Of a stretch of DNA of 53,298 nt, positions 16,033 to 25,300 are shown piece after piece. Below the pieces are notes generated by a model. The model saw only the letters and a list, made by a program, of their open reading frames with translations. It was not told the origin of the DNA and did no database searches. Source of the DNA: an uncultured Pseudomonadota bacterium (GTDB taxonomy: Bacteria > Pseudomonadota > Gammaproteobacteria > Steroidobacterales > Steroidobacteraceae); NCBI GenBank assembly GCA_903884235.1, contig CAISEB010000035.1:1-53298 (forward strand), written 5' to 3'. The position numbers and the translations under genes were made by a program. Position 1 is the stretch's first letter. Each line of letters begins with the position of its first letter.

Positions 16033-17472
16033 GTGACGCCGAAGCGAGCGCTGATCGTCGACGATTCGAAGTCGGCGCGGGTCGTTCTGTCCCGCCTTCT
16101 GGAAAAGCACGACCTCACGGTCGACATGCGCGACTCCGCGGAGGCCGCGCTGCAGTACCTGCGCGACAACCGGCCCGACGTGATCTTCATGGACCACGTG
16201 ATGTCGGGCATGGATGGCCTGAGCGCGGTGCAGGCGATCAAGAACGACCCGAGCACCGCGTCGATTCCCATCATGATGTACACGTCCCAGGACGGCGAGC
16301 TCTACGCCGGCGAGGCGCGCGCGATCGGCGCGGCCGGCGTGCTCGCCAAGCAGATGGCACCCGGTGACATCGCCGCGGTACTGATGCAGCTGCAGGTGCT
16401 TCCCGACCGGCGCGACGGCACGCCGCGCGAAGTGCCGCTGACGACCGTGCCGGCGGGCTTCGACCAGGTGCAGTTGCCGGCTGCGGAGCCCGGCGGTGGC
16501 GCGATCGCGGGCATCGTGGTGCCGTCCGCGCCCGTGACCTGCGAGCCGTCCTCGAGCGGCAACGAAGCCGCCACGCCTCCGCCGCCCTCGCTGACCGCGG
16601 CCGATGTCCGTGCGATCGTCGAGCCGCTGCTGCAGGAGCAGGGCATCGACCTGCGGCGCTTCGTCGTCGCGAGCCTCGATGGCGTCGGCGGCCGCGTCGT
16701 CACCGAGGTGGGCGAGCGCGTGCAGCGCGCCGTCGCCGACCTGAACGCGACGATCGCCAAGGCCACGGAACCGGTGCCCGTGCCGGAGCCCCCTCCGCCG
16801 CCGCGACCCGTGGGCTGGATCGCCCTCGCGGCGGTCGCGCTCGTCGCGGCGCTCGGGTTCGGCGTCCTCGCCTGGCAGCAGCACGCCGAGATCGCGGTGC
16901 TGAAGGCCGTGCCGGCGGCGCCGGCCACCGTCCCCAGCGCCTCTGCGGGCGAGGCCGAGACCGCGCCGCCGGTTCCCTCGGCCGCCACCGCAGCGCCGGC
17001 GCACGCGAGCGCGCCGGCCGCGCAGCGCGTGCCGATCGCCTACGGCGAGGCGCCGTTTTCGCCCGGCCGGATCGACGCGCTGGCGTCGTGGCTGTCCGGC
17101 CTCGAGCACCGCGGCTTCGCGGGCACCGCCCGCGTCACCGTGGTGGCGGGGGAGTACTGCCTCACGGGCAATCCCACCGAGGGCTATGCGCCCGCTCCGG
17201 CCGACATGCCGGCGAACCGCTGCGACGTGGTCGGCAACCCCGCCGACGAGGCGTTGCGCGCCAACCCGGCCGAGCCGCCGGCGCTCGGCGCGATCATCGC
17301 CGGCGTGCGCGAGCGCAGCCACGGCGCGATCGAGGTGCGCGTCACCTACGCCACCCGCAGCGGCTCGCAGGGCTACCCGTCCGCCGCGGATGCGAACGCC
17401 GGGCAGTGGAATGCCGTGGCGGCGGCCCGCAGCTACCTCGAGTTCGCGGCGGACGCGCGACCGACGTCATGA
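16033..17472 (+). CDS. Membrane-anchored response-regulator receiver protein with a periplasmic C-terminal domain
   Basis: A 479-residue protein of unusual order. Residues 1-125 are a CheY-like receiver (DD at 10-11, phospho-acceptor Asp54 in IFMDHVMSGMDG, Lys106). Residues 126-255 form a Pro/Ala-rich linker with a helical segment around 186-245. A single membrane helix spans about 260-281, and the remaining ~200 residues would lie in the periplasm. The C-terminal part (SWLSGLEHRGFAGTARVTVVAGEYCL) suggests a compact alpha/beta domain, perhaps OmpA- or SPOR-like, but I cannot name it. Most response regulators are soluble, so this one could carry a phosphorylation state across the inner membrane. 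The GTG start is read at 16033, and the stop overlaps the next gene (ATGA). Confidence 0.8.
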   Translation: MTPKRALIVDDSKSARVVLSRLLEKHDLTVDMRDSAEAALQYLRDNRPDVIFMDHVMSGMDGLSAVQAIKNDPSTASIPIMMYTSQDGELYAGEARAIGAAGVLAKQMAPGDIAAVLMQLQVLPDRRDGTPREVPLTTVPAGFDQVQLPAAEPGGGAIAGIVVPSAPVTCEPSSSGNEAATPPPPSLTAADVRAIVEPLLQEQGIDLRRFVVASLDGVGGRVVTEVGERVQRAVADLNATIAKATEPVPVPEPPPPPRPVGWIALAAVALVAALGFGVLAWQQHAEIAVLKAVPAAPATVPSASAGEAETAPPVPSAATAAPAHASAPAAQRVPIAYGEAPFSPGRIDALASWLSGLEHRGFAGTARVTVVAGEYCLTGNPTEGYAPAPADMPANRCDVVGNPADEALRANPAEPPALGAIIAGVRERSHGAIEVRVTYATRSGSQGYPSAADANAGQWNAVAAARSYLEFAADARPTS

Positions 17473-18515
17473 GCTGGATGATCTACGGCGCGAACGGCTA
17501 CACCGGTGAGCTGCTCGCGCGCGAGGCCGTGCGCCGCGGCCAGCGCCCGGTTCTCGGCGGGCGATCGCACGGCGCCGTCACGCGACTCGCTGCGGAACTC
17601 GGCCTCGAGGCCCGTGTCTTCGCGCTCGAGGACGCCGACCTCGCGACGCCGATGGCCGGCGTCACCCTGGTGCTGCACTGCGCCGGTCCGTTTTCCGCGA
17701 CCGCCGCGACGATGATCCGCGCGTGCCTCGCAGCGCAGGCCCACTACCTCGACATCACCGGCGAGGTGTCGGTGTTCGAGCACGCGCAGGCGCAGAACGC
17801 CGCCGCGCAGGCGGCCGGCATCGTCGTCTGCACGGGCGTCGGGTTCGACGTCGTGCCGACCGACTGCGTCGCGCGCGCGCTCAGCGAGGCGCTGCCGTCG
17901 GCCACCCATCTCGCGCTCGGATTCGACGGGCGTTCCAGCTGGAGTCGCGGGACCGCGCGCACCATGGTCGAGGGCCTGGGGCAGGGTGGCTGCGTGCGCG
18001 AGCGCGGCGTGTTGCGCCGGGTCCGCCTCGGCTACCGCGACCGGCGCATCGATTTCGGTGCCGGGGAAAAGCTCGCGATGACGATTCCCTGGGGCGACGT
18101 GAGCACGGCCTTCCACACGACCGGCATCCCCAACATCGAGGTCTACGTGCCGATGTCGCCGGCGCGCCTGCGTGCGCTGCGCCGCCTCAACCTCGTGCGC
18201 TGGCTGCTCGGCCTCGGATTCGTGCAGCGCCGCCTGAAGGCGAAAGTCGATCGCCAACCGCCGGGCCCGGACGATGCGGAGCGGGCGACGACTCCGACGC
18301 ACGTCTGGGGCGAGGCGCGCGACGCTGCGGGCCGTACCGTCACCGCCCGGATCGAGACCGCGAACGGCTATACGGTCACCGTCCAGGCCGCCCTCGGCGT
18401 CGTCGAGCGGCTGCTCGCGCGACCCGCGGAGCCAGGCGCCACGACACCGGCACGCCTGATGGGCGCACGCTACGTCGAGTCGCTGCCCGGCAGTGGACCG
18501 ATCCGCATCTCGTAG
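17469..18515 (+). CDS. Saccharopine-dehydrogenase-like NAD(P)-binding protein (trans-acting enoyl reductase family)
   Basis: A 348-residue protein with an N-terminal Rossmann fold (IYGANGYTGELLAREAVRRG), LVLHCAGPFSATA and HYLDITGEVSVFE, which mark the saccharopine-dehydrogenase-like family that includes mycobacterial trans-acting enoyl reductases and eukaryotic SCCPDH. The substrate is unknown; lipid or polyketide reduction is a family guess. The start ATG lies in the stop of the receiver-domain gene. Confidence 0.85.
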   Translation: MSWMIYGANGYTGELLAREAVRRGQRPVLGGRSHGAVTRLAAELGLEARVFALEDADLATPMAGVTLVLHCAGPFSATAATMIRACLAAQAHYLDITGEVSVFEHAQAQNAAAQAAGIVVCTGVGFDVVPTDCVARALSEALPSATHLALGFDGRSSWSRGTARTMVEGLGQGGCVRERGVLRRVRLGYRDRRIDFGAGEKLAMTIPWGDVSTAFHTTGIPNIEVYVPMSPARLRALRRLNLVRWLLGLGFVQRRLKAKVDRQPPGPDDAERATTPTHVWGEARDAAGRTVTARIETANGYTVTVQAALGVVERLLARPAEPGATTPARLMGARYVESLPGSGPIRIS

Positions 18516-18522
18516 TCCGCGC

Positions 18523-19506
18523 ATGCCGCCGACCCAATTCGCGCCGCCGCGCTGGCTGCGCAACCCGCACCTGCAGTCGATCCTCACCAGCGTGCTGCCA
18601 CGCCGCTGGTTCGTCGCGCGGCGATCGCGCGCGCTCGTCGCGGCGAGCCGCGACGAGCTGGTGGACTGCGGTGACGGCGTGCGGCTGCTCGGGCACTACG
18701 CGCCGTGCCCCGATGGCCGCGGCGAGCTGGTGGTGCTGCTGCACGGCTGGGAAGGGAGCGCCGAATCGCAGTACGTGCGCTCGGTGGCCACGGAGCTGCG
18801 CGGCGCCGGCTATGACGTCTTTCGCCTGAACCTGCGCGACCACGGGCCCACGCACCACCTGAATCCCGAGCTCTTCCATTCGTGCCGCATCGCCGAAGTC
18901 GTCGGCGCGATCGCCGAGATCGCGCGCCGCTTCCCCTCGCGGCGGCTCGCGCTGGTCGGCTACTCGCTGGGCGGCAATTTCGCGCTGCGCGTCGCGGTGC
19001 GCGCGCCGGCGGCCGGGATCCCGCTTGCCCAGGTCATCGCCATCTGCCCGGTCCTCGATCCGGCGCACACGATGCAGCGCCTGGAGCACGGCACTTGGAT
19101 CTACCGCAACTACTTCGTGCTGAAGTGGCGCCGCTCGCTGCTGCGCAAGCGGCGCGCGTGGCCGGACCTGTACGACCTCGATGAGTTGCTGGAAAGCCGG
19201 CGCCTGACGGCGATGACGGCGCAGTTGGTGCGTCGCTACAGCGGCTATGCCGACATCCACAGCTACCTCGCCGGCTACGCGATCACCGGCGCCGCGCTCG
19301 CGCCGCTCACCGTGCCCTGCCACCTGCTGATGGCACTGGACGACCCGATCATCCCGGCGGGAGACCTCACGCGCCTCGCGGCGCCGGCGGCGCTGACGGT
19401 CGAGACCGTCTCGCGGGGCGGTCACTGCGGTTTCCTGGACTCCCTCGGCGGGCCGAGCTGGGCCGACCGCCGGGTACTCGAGATCCTGGGCGGTGCAGGC
19501 GCGTGA
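18523..19506 (+). CDS. Alpha/beta hydrolase of the YheT/EMB8 family
   Basis: A 327-residue hydrolase. It opens with the family's typical FAPPRWLRNPHLQSIL, has VLLHGWEGSAES (oxyanion region), the nucleophile elbow GYSLGGNF, the acid in LLMALDDPIIP and the histidine in RGGHCGF. The order and the NPHLQS start are diagnostic of YheT-like esterases. The ATG at 18523 is used. A GTG at 18493 in the same frame would overlap the previous gene by 23 bp. Confidence 0.88.
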   Translation: MPPTQFAPPRWLRNPHLQSILTSVLPRRWFVARRSRALVAASRDELVDCGDGVRLLGHYAPCPDGRGELVVLLHGWEGSAESQYVRSVATELRGAGYDVFRLNLRDHGPTHHLNPELFHSCRIAEVVGAIAEIARRFPSRRLALVGYSLGGNFALRVAVRAPAAGIPLAQVIAICPVLDPAHTMQRLEHGTWIYRNYFVLKWRRSLLRKRRAWPDLYDLDELLESRRLTAMTAQLVRRYSGYADIHSYLAGYAITGAALAPLTVPCHLLMALDDPIIPAGDLTRLAAPAALTVETVSRGGHCGFLDSLGGPSWADRRVLEILGGAGA

Positions 19507-19571
19507 CGGGCTTGCGGCTGCGCGGCCGGTGGGTCGATGATGGCGCCCCACTCAGGACGAGGAGACCCCCG

Positions 19572-20339
19572 ATGCGCAGGATCCGTGTCATCGCAGCGTG
19601 CTCGCTGCTGGCCATCTCCACGACGATGATCGCGGCGATCGCGGCCGCCGCCCCGGCAAAGGTGTACACGACGGCCGTCGCCTCGCCCGATCGCAGCGAC
19701 AAGGACCGCGAGCGCGATCTGCGCGAGCATCCGGCGGAGGTCCTCGCGTTCGCCGACTTCAAGCCCGGCATGACCATCGCAGACCTGTTCGGTGGCGGTG
19801 GCTACTACAGCGAGATCCTCTCGCACGTAGTGGGCCCGCGCGGCAAGGTGCTGCTCGTCAACGATCCCGCCTACGCGGCATTCGCGAAGGACGACCTCGC
19901 GGCCCGATTCCATGACGGGCGGCTGCCGCGGATCGAGCGCCTCGTCGTTCCCAACGAGAAGCTCAACCTCGGAACCGCGACACTCGACGGGGCCCTGTTC
20001 GTGATGTCGTACCACGACCTGTACTACGCGAACGGCGACGATTTCCCGCGCATCGACGCGTCCCAGTTCCTCGACCAGGTGCACGCCGCACTGAAGCCGG
20101 GTGCACGCCTGCTGGTCGTCGACCACGTCGCGGTCGCAGGCAGTGGCAGCGCGCCGGCGCAGACGCTGCATCGGATCGACGAGACGTTCGCGATCAAGGA
20201 CTTCGAGTCGCACGGCTTCGATCTCGCCGGTCGCTACGACGGCCTGCACAACACGACCGACGATCACACGAAGCTGGTCTTCGATCCGGCCGTCCGCGGC
20301 CACACCGACCGCTTCGTGCACGTCTACGTGCGGCGCTAG
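19572..20339 (+). CDS. Exported protein with class I methyltransferase fold
   Basis: A 255-residue protein with an N-terminal signal peptide (MRRIRVIAACSLLAISTTMI, cleavage near AAA-AP) followed by a SAM-methyltransferase-like core. Motif I is ADLFGGGGYYSEILSHVVG, and the motif II region is ALFVMSYHDLYY. A methyltransferase fold behind a signal peptide is odd because SAM is cytoplasmic, but this family of predicted exported methyltransferases is common in gammaproteobacteria. The ATG at 19572 follows an AGGAG site. It is convergent with the bactofilin gene, and the two TAG stops interlock in one CTAG. Confidence 0.85.
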   Translation: MRRIRVIAACSLLAISTTMIAAIAAAAPAKVYTTAVASPDRSDKDRERDLREHPAEVLAFADFKPGMTIADLFGGGGYYSEILSHVVGPRGKVLLVNDPAYAAFAKDDLAARFHDGRLPRIERLVVPNEKLNLGTATLDGALFVMSYHDLYYANGDDFPRIDASQFLDQVHAALKPGARLLVVDHVAVAGSGSAPAQTLHRIDETFAIKDFESHGFDLAGRYDGLHNTTDDHTKLVFDPAVRGHTDRFVHVYVRR

Positions 20340-20761
20340 CCGGTACCGCCTTCCTCGGGAAGGCGACGCCGGTCGGTGAAGCGCACGACTGGCGTCTCCC
20401 CGGTGACCTCGATGTCGCCATCGACGACGGCGCCATCGGCAATCGCGACGAGCGCGGCCCGCACCGTGCCGTGGACGACGGCCGTGCGGCCGAGTTCCAG
20501 CGTCGTCGCCACTTCGAGCGTGCCGCGCAGTTCGCCGAGGACCACCGCGGCATGCGCGCGCAGGTGGCCGTGCCAGATCCCCGTGCGCCCGATCGTCAGC
20601 ACGCCGCCGACCTCGCCGTCGGCGACGATCGTCCCGCTGACCGCGAGGGGGCCCGGTATGGACACATGGCCCTCGACGCGGCCGCCGTCGCCGAGCAGGG
20701 TCGGGGTGCCGCCGGGGCTGTCGAGGAAGCGTCGCCGCGGGGGCGAATCGTCTGAGGTCAT
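20336..20761 (-). CDS. Bactofilin
   Basis: A 141-residue protein with a short disordered N-terminus (MTSDDSPPRRRFLDSPGG) and a bactofilin (DUF583) core of repeating beta-helix rungs: GRVEGHVSIPGPLAVSG, GEVGGVLTIGRTGIWHGHL, ATTLELGRTAVVHGTV. Bactofilins polymerise without nucleotide and help cell shape, stalks or motility. No peptidoglycan hydrolase partner is adjacent. The ATG at 20761 is chosen; an upstream in-frame extension is arginine-rich and not family-like. Confidence 0.88.
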   Translation of the reverse strand: MTSDDSPPRRRFLDSPGGTPTLLGDGGRVEGHVSIPGPLAVSGTIVADGEVGGVLTIGRTGIWHGHLRAHAAVVLGELRGTLEVATTLELGRTAVVHGTVRAALVAIADGAVVDGDIEVTGETPVVRFTDRRRLPEEGGTG

Positions 20762-20875
20762 GGCCGGGCTCCTGGACAGCCGGCGCGGTTCATCGCGCCG
20801 TCGACCATCATAGGAAGCGGGTCCGGGGGCTGATGGGACGCAGGTCCCGCCCGGGCGGACCCTCCGCGACGCTGA

Positions 20876-20903
20876 GCGCGTCAATTACTGACGCGCCGCG
20901 TCA
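20876..20903. promoter_or_regulatory. Array of CGCGTCA half-sites, probable enhancer for the sigma-54 promoter
   Basis: Three copies of the same heptamer in alternating direction: CGCGTCA at 20877-20883, TGACGCG at 20889-20895, CGCGTCA at 20897-20903. The first two form a perfect 8-bp inverted repeat with a 5-bp spacer. The last two form a perfect 15-bp dyad with a 1-bp centre. They lie 65-92 bp before the -24 element, the usual distance for NtrC-type activator sites. A perfect 10-mer GCCACGTGGC at 20924-20933 follows. Which activator binds is unknown. Confidence 0.55.
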
Positions 20904-20967
20904 CCTGGACCGGCACCGAGTGCGCCACGTGGCTCGTAGCTCATTGTTTTTATTGATACTCAAGAGT

Positions 20968-20983
20968 TGGCACGGCCCTTGCT
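20968..20983 (+). promoter_or_regulatory. Sigma-54 (RpoN) promoter
   Basis: TGGCACG at 20968-20974 and TTGCT at 20979-20983 match the -24/-12 consensus (TGGCAC-N5-TTGC), with the invariant GG and GC dinucleotides exactly 10 bp apart. The predicted start is about 20994. No coding gene begins within 200 bp, but a stem-loop unit ending in a terminator starts immediately. An AT-rich patch at 20943-20960 between enhancer array and promoter could bend DNA; it matches an IHF site only partly. Confidence 0.8.
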
Positions 20984-20993
20984 AGGTATTCAT

Positions 20994-21067
20994 CGCTAGT
21001 CTCATTTCCCCTGTGGTTAGAAATCTTGGCGCCGACGAGCTCCCCCCGCTCCCGGCGCCTTTTTTTT
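20994..21067 (+). ncRNA. Candidate sigma-54-dependent small RNA with two C-rich loops
   Basis: The predicted transcript is about 74 nt. Stem-loop 1 has arms CTAGTC (20996-21001) and GGTTAG (21015-21020), six pairs including two G-U, around a 13-nt loop that exposes TTTCCCC. Stem-loop 2 is the terminator (21028-21059), whose tip is closed by GAGC/GCTC around the loop TCCCCCC, followed by eight Ts. The transcript would begin two bases before stem 1. C-rich loops are the targeting elements of sRNAs such as Xanthomonas sX13, which pair with G-rich ribosome binding sites. There is no open reading frame with a start codon inside. I do not recognise the family. Confidence 0.65.
21028..21067 (+). terminator. 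Rho-independent terminator of the small RNA
   Basis: GGCGCCG (21028-21034) pairs with CGGCGCC (21053-21059). A further 4-bp helix lies inside, and the T8 run is at 21060-21067. It is one of only two terminators in the window with a proper T-tract. Confidence 0.85.
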
Positions 21068-21201
21068 GGGACCCGCCGCGTTCCAGCGGCCCGTTCGGGC
21101 GGTTCGTCGCGCCGACTTCACGCTTCGTCTCTTTGACCGGGCGCTAGGGGTTTCCCCCGGTAGACTCTCGCTCCCAAGTCCCCGACCTGAAGCGCACCAC
21201 C

Positions 21202-22371
21202 GTGAACGAACACGCCCGCACCCGCCTCGACGAACTGACCGCCGCCACGGTTCCGGCCCGCGGGCTCGTCTCGCGCCGCGTCCTCATCGGGGGACTCGTG
21301 CTGCTGCTCGCAGGTCTCGGCTACCTGATCGTGCACCGCGCGGCGAACAAGCCGGACGCCGCCGCGAACGCCGCGCCGCTGGTCAGCGCGACCGCCCCGG
21401 GACGCACTCCCTACACCCTGTCGGTCAGCTTCACCGGCGCGATCGTGGCCCGCTATGACATGCCGATCGGCATCGACGGCGAAGGTGGCCGGGTCTCCGC
21501 GGTGCTCGTCGAAGTCGGCGACACTGTGCAGCGCGGCCAGGCGCTCGCGCGCCTGGACACCTCCGTCCTCGCGCCGCAGGTCGCCAGCTTGCGCGCCTCG
21601 CTCGAGCAGAGCCGCGCCGAGGCCGTGCTCGCCGACGCCGAATACCAGCGCGCCGTCGCGATCAACGGGTCGGTGGTTGCCGCGCTCTCGAAGGCCGAGG
21701 TCGAGAAGCGCCGTTCCCAGCTCGCGACCGCGAACGCGCACGTCCACGCCTCCGAGGCACAACTCGCCGAAGCCGAGGCCCGCCTCGGCCGCACCGAACT
21801 GCACGCACCCGCCGACGGCATCGTGCTGACGCGCGCCGCCGAAGTCGGCCAGGCCGTGACCGCCGGGACCGCGCCACTGTTCCGCCTCGCGCGCGGTGGC
21901 GAGGTCGAGATGAAGGCGATGGTCGCCGAGCAGGACCTGCCGAAGCTCAAGGTCGGGCAGACTGCGCAGGTCAGCATCACGGGCGTCCAGACCCCCTACA
22001 CGGGAACGATCCGGCTGCTGCCCGCCGTGATCGACCCGATGTCGCGGCTCGGCGAAGTACGCGTGACGCTGCCGCACGATCGCAATCTGCGACCGGGCGC
22101 ATTCGCCCGCGGCGAGGCGAAGGTCGCCACGGACGTTCGGCCGATCGTGCCGCAGACGGCGTTCCTCGCGGACTCCCGCGGCAGCTACGTCTACGTGGTC
22201 GGCGAGGGCGAGCGGGTCGTGCGCAAGCCGGTGAAATTCGGCGGCGCCCAGCCTAGCGGCATCGTCATCGCCGAGGGCCTCGATGGCAGTGAGCGTGTGA
22301 TCACCACCGCCGGTGCATTCCTGCACGAGGGAGAGCAGGTGCGCGTCGACTCCGCGAAGGCGACGCCGTGA
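21202..22371 (+). CDS. RND efflux periplasmic adaptor (membrane fusion protein)
   Basis: A 389-residue HlyD/AcrA-type adaptor. One N-terminal membrane anchor (VLIGGLVLLLAGLGYLIV, about 27-45) is followed by a barrel-sandwich hybrid domain (SFTGAIVARYDMPIG ... VGDTVQRGQALARLD). An alpha-hairpin rich in Glu/Ala follows (about 125-205), then the second lipoyl half (LHAPADGIVLTRAAEVGQAVTAG) and a beta-barrel. The GTG start at 21202 is read. The stop overlaps the transporter's GTG as GTGA. No outer-membrane TolC gene is nearby, so the pair probably borrows one. Confidence 0.92.
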   Translation: MNEHARTRLDELTAATVPARGLVSRRVLIGGLVLLLAGLGYLIVHRAANKPDAAANAAPLVSATAPGRTPYTLSVSFTGAIVARYDMPIGIDGEGGRVSAVLVEVGDTVQRGQALARLDTSVLAPQVASLRASLEQSRAEAVLADAEYQRAVAINGSVVAALSKAEVEKRRSQLATANAHVHASEAQLAEAEARLGRTELHAPADGIVLTRAAEVGQAVTAGTAPLFRLARGGEVEMKAMVAEQDLPKLKVGQTAQVSITGVQTPYTGTIRLLPAVIDPMSRLGEVRVTLPHDRNLRPGAFARGEAKVATDVRPIVPQTAFLADSRGSYVYVVGEGERVVRKPVKFGGAQPSGIVIAEGLDGSERVITTAGAFLHEGEQVRVDSAKATP

Positions 22372-25300
22372 AGAACATCTCCGCATGGGCGATCAAGCAC
22401 CCGATCTTCCCGCTCGTGCTGTTTATGGTGCTGACCTTCGTCGGCATCGTCGCGTTCGTGCGGCTGCCGATCAACCTCAACCCCGACGTCTCGTTCCCGA
22501 TGGTCATCGTGAGTGTTTCGCAGCCGGGCGCGGCGCCGACCGAGATGGAGGCGCAGATCCTCCAGAAGATCGAGGGCTCGGTCGCCAGCGTCGGTAACGT
22601 CCATAACATCACGTCGCGGGCCACGGAAGGCCAGGCGATGATCTTCGTGGAATTCAACATCGGCGCGCCGATCGACCGCGCCGTCAGCGACGTGCGCGAT
22701 GCGGTGGCGCGCGTGCGCAGCGACCTGCCCGAAGGCATCCAGGAGCCCAACGTCCAACGCATGGACGTCGATGGCAACGCGATCGCCTACTACGCCCTCA
22801 GCACCACGAAGCTGACGCCGGAGCAGCTCAGCTGGTTCGTCGACAACACGGTCACGAAGCGATTGCTGGCGATCGGCGGCGTGGCGCAGGTCAATCGCGG
22901 CGGCGGCGTCAACCGCGAGATCCGCATCGAGCTCGATCCGGCCCGCATGCAGGCGCTCGGCATCACGGCAGTGCAGGTCAACCAGCAGCTGCGCTCGTTG
23001 AACCTCGATGCCCCGGGCGGCCGCGCGCAGCTCGCCGGGGGCGAGCAGTCGATCCGCGTGCTCGGCGGCGCGCACAGTGCCGGCGAGCTCGGCGCGACGC
23101 AGATCCAGGTCGGTGGCGGGCGGGTCGCGCGCCTCGACGAGATCGCCGAAGTCCATGATGGCGTCGGCGAGATCCGGGCGGTCTCGCGCCTCAACGGGCG
23201 CGACGCGACGACCTTCGGTGTCTCGAAGGCCAAGGGCGCGTCCGATGTCACGACGCTCGCTCGCGTCGAGAAGGAGCTCAAGGCGATTCTCGAGGAGAAC
23301 CCGGGGATTTCCGCGAAGATGGTCTTCACGACCGTCGATGCGACCAAGAAGACCTACAACTCGGCGATCGAATCGCTGCTCGAGGGCTCACTGCTCGCGG
23401 TCGCCGTGGTCTGGCTGTTCCTGCGCGAGTGGCGCGCGACGGCGATCTCGGCGCTGGCGATCCCGCTGTCGGCGATCCCGACGTTCGCGTTCATGTCGTG
23501 GATGGGCTTCACGCTCAACGGCATCAGCCTGTTGGCGCTGTCGCTGGTCGCGGGCGTGCTGGTGGACGATGCCATCGTCGAGATCGAGAACATCGTGCGC
23601 CACATCCGCATGGGCAAGTCGCCCTACCAGGCCGCGCTCGATGCCGCCGACGAGATCGGCCTCGCGGTCGTCGCGACCTCGGCGACCATCATCGCGGTGT
23701 TCATCCCGGTCAGCTTCATGGGCGGGATCACCGGCCAGTTCTTCAAGGAATTCGGCCTGACGGTCGCGGTCGCCGTGTTCTTTTCGCTGCTGGTGGCGCG
23801 CCTCGTGACGCCGGTCATCGGTGCTTTCGCCCTCAAGCCCGAGGGCGCGAAGGCCCACCTCGAGGGCCGCCTGATGACCTGGTACCTCGGCTTCCTGCGC
23901 GTCTGCGTGCGCAATCGCTGGAAGACGATCGCCATCGGCATCGCGTTCTTCGTGCTCTCGATCGTGGGCCTCTTCTTCATGCCGAAGACGGGTGTGCCGA
24001 GCGGCGACTTCGCCTCGAGCACGGTCACGATCGAGTTGCCGCCGGGTGTGCGGCTCGAGCAGACCGCGGCGGTGTCGGCCCGGGTCACCGAGATCCTGCG
24101 CCGCCACAAGGAAGTCACCGACGTCGTCGAGTCGATCGGCGAGAGCGACGACGCGAGCGTGCGCACCGGCAACCTATACGTGTCGCTGGTGCCCTCGAGC
24201 CAGCGCAAGATGTCGCAGAAGGCCTGGGAGGACTCGGTCCGCCCCGAGCTCGAGGCGATCCCCGACGCGCGCATCTCGTTCTCGTCGCAGGGCGGCTTCG
24301 GCGATCACGACTACACGATCTACGTGACCGGTGACGACCCGGTGCTGCTCGACACGCACGCGCGCAAGATGATCGACGAGTTGCGCACCGTCAAGGGGCT
24401 GCGCGATCCGCGGATCAGGGGTGACCTGCCGCGACCGGAGCTCGTCATCCACCCGCGGCTCGACCAGGCGGCCGAGCTCGGCGTCACCGTCCAGGCGATC
24501 AGCCAGACCATCCGCATCGCGACGCTCGGCGACATCCCGCAGAACGCCGCGAAGTTCTCGCTGGCCGACCGCCAGGTGCCGATTCGCGTCAGCCTGCGCG
24601 AATCCTCGCGTGAGGACCTGTCGACGATCGAGAACCTGCCGGTGCCGACGCTGAGCGGTGGTGCGGTGCCGCTGAAGTCGGTGGCCGACATCAGCTTCGG
24701 CGAGGGCCCGACGGCCGTGCGCCGCTACAACCAGAGCCGGCGCGTGATGATCGAGGCGGACTTCATGCCGGGCACGGTGACGAGCCAGGCACTGGCGAAG
24801 ATCAACGAGCTGCCGGCGATGAAGAACCTGCCGACCGGCCTGCGCATCGTCAATCAGGGCAATAGCGAGCTGATGGAGGAACTGGCCCGCAACTTCATCC
24901 TCGCGATCAGTGCCGGCGTGCTGATGGTGTTCGCGGTGCTGGTGCTGCTGTTCGCGCGGTTCTTCCAGCCCATCACGATCCTGTCGGCGCTGCCGCTCTC
25001 GCTTGGCGGGGCGCTGGCCGCGCTGTTCCTGTTCAACATGCCGTTCTCGCTGCCGGTCGTCATCGGCCTGCTGATGCTGATGGGCATCGTCGCCAAGAAC
25101 TCGATCCTGCTGGTCGACTTCGCAATCGAGGAGATGCGGGCCGGCAAGGACCGGATGACGGCGCTGGTCGAGGCCGGCCACAAGCGCGCCCAGCCGATCG
25201 TCATGACCAGCGTCGCGATGATTGCGGGCATGCTGCCGACCGCACTCGGCATCGGCGACGCGTCCGCGTTCCGCTCGCCGATGGCGGTCACCGTCATCGG

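Noticed and set aside
21133-21166. TTGACC and TAGACT upstream of the RND adaptor as a sigma-70 promoter
   Set aside because: The spacing is 22 bp, too long for a normal -35/-10 pair.
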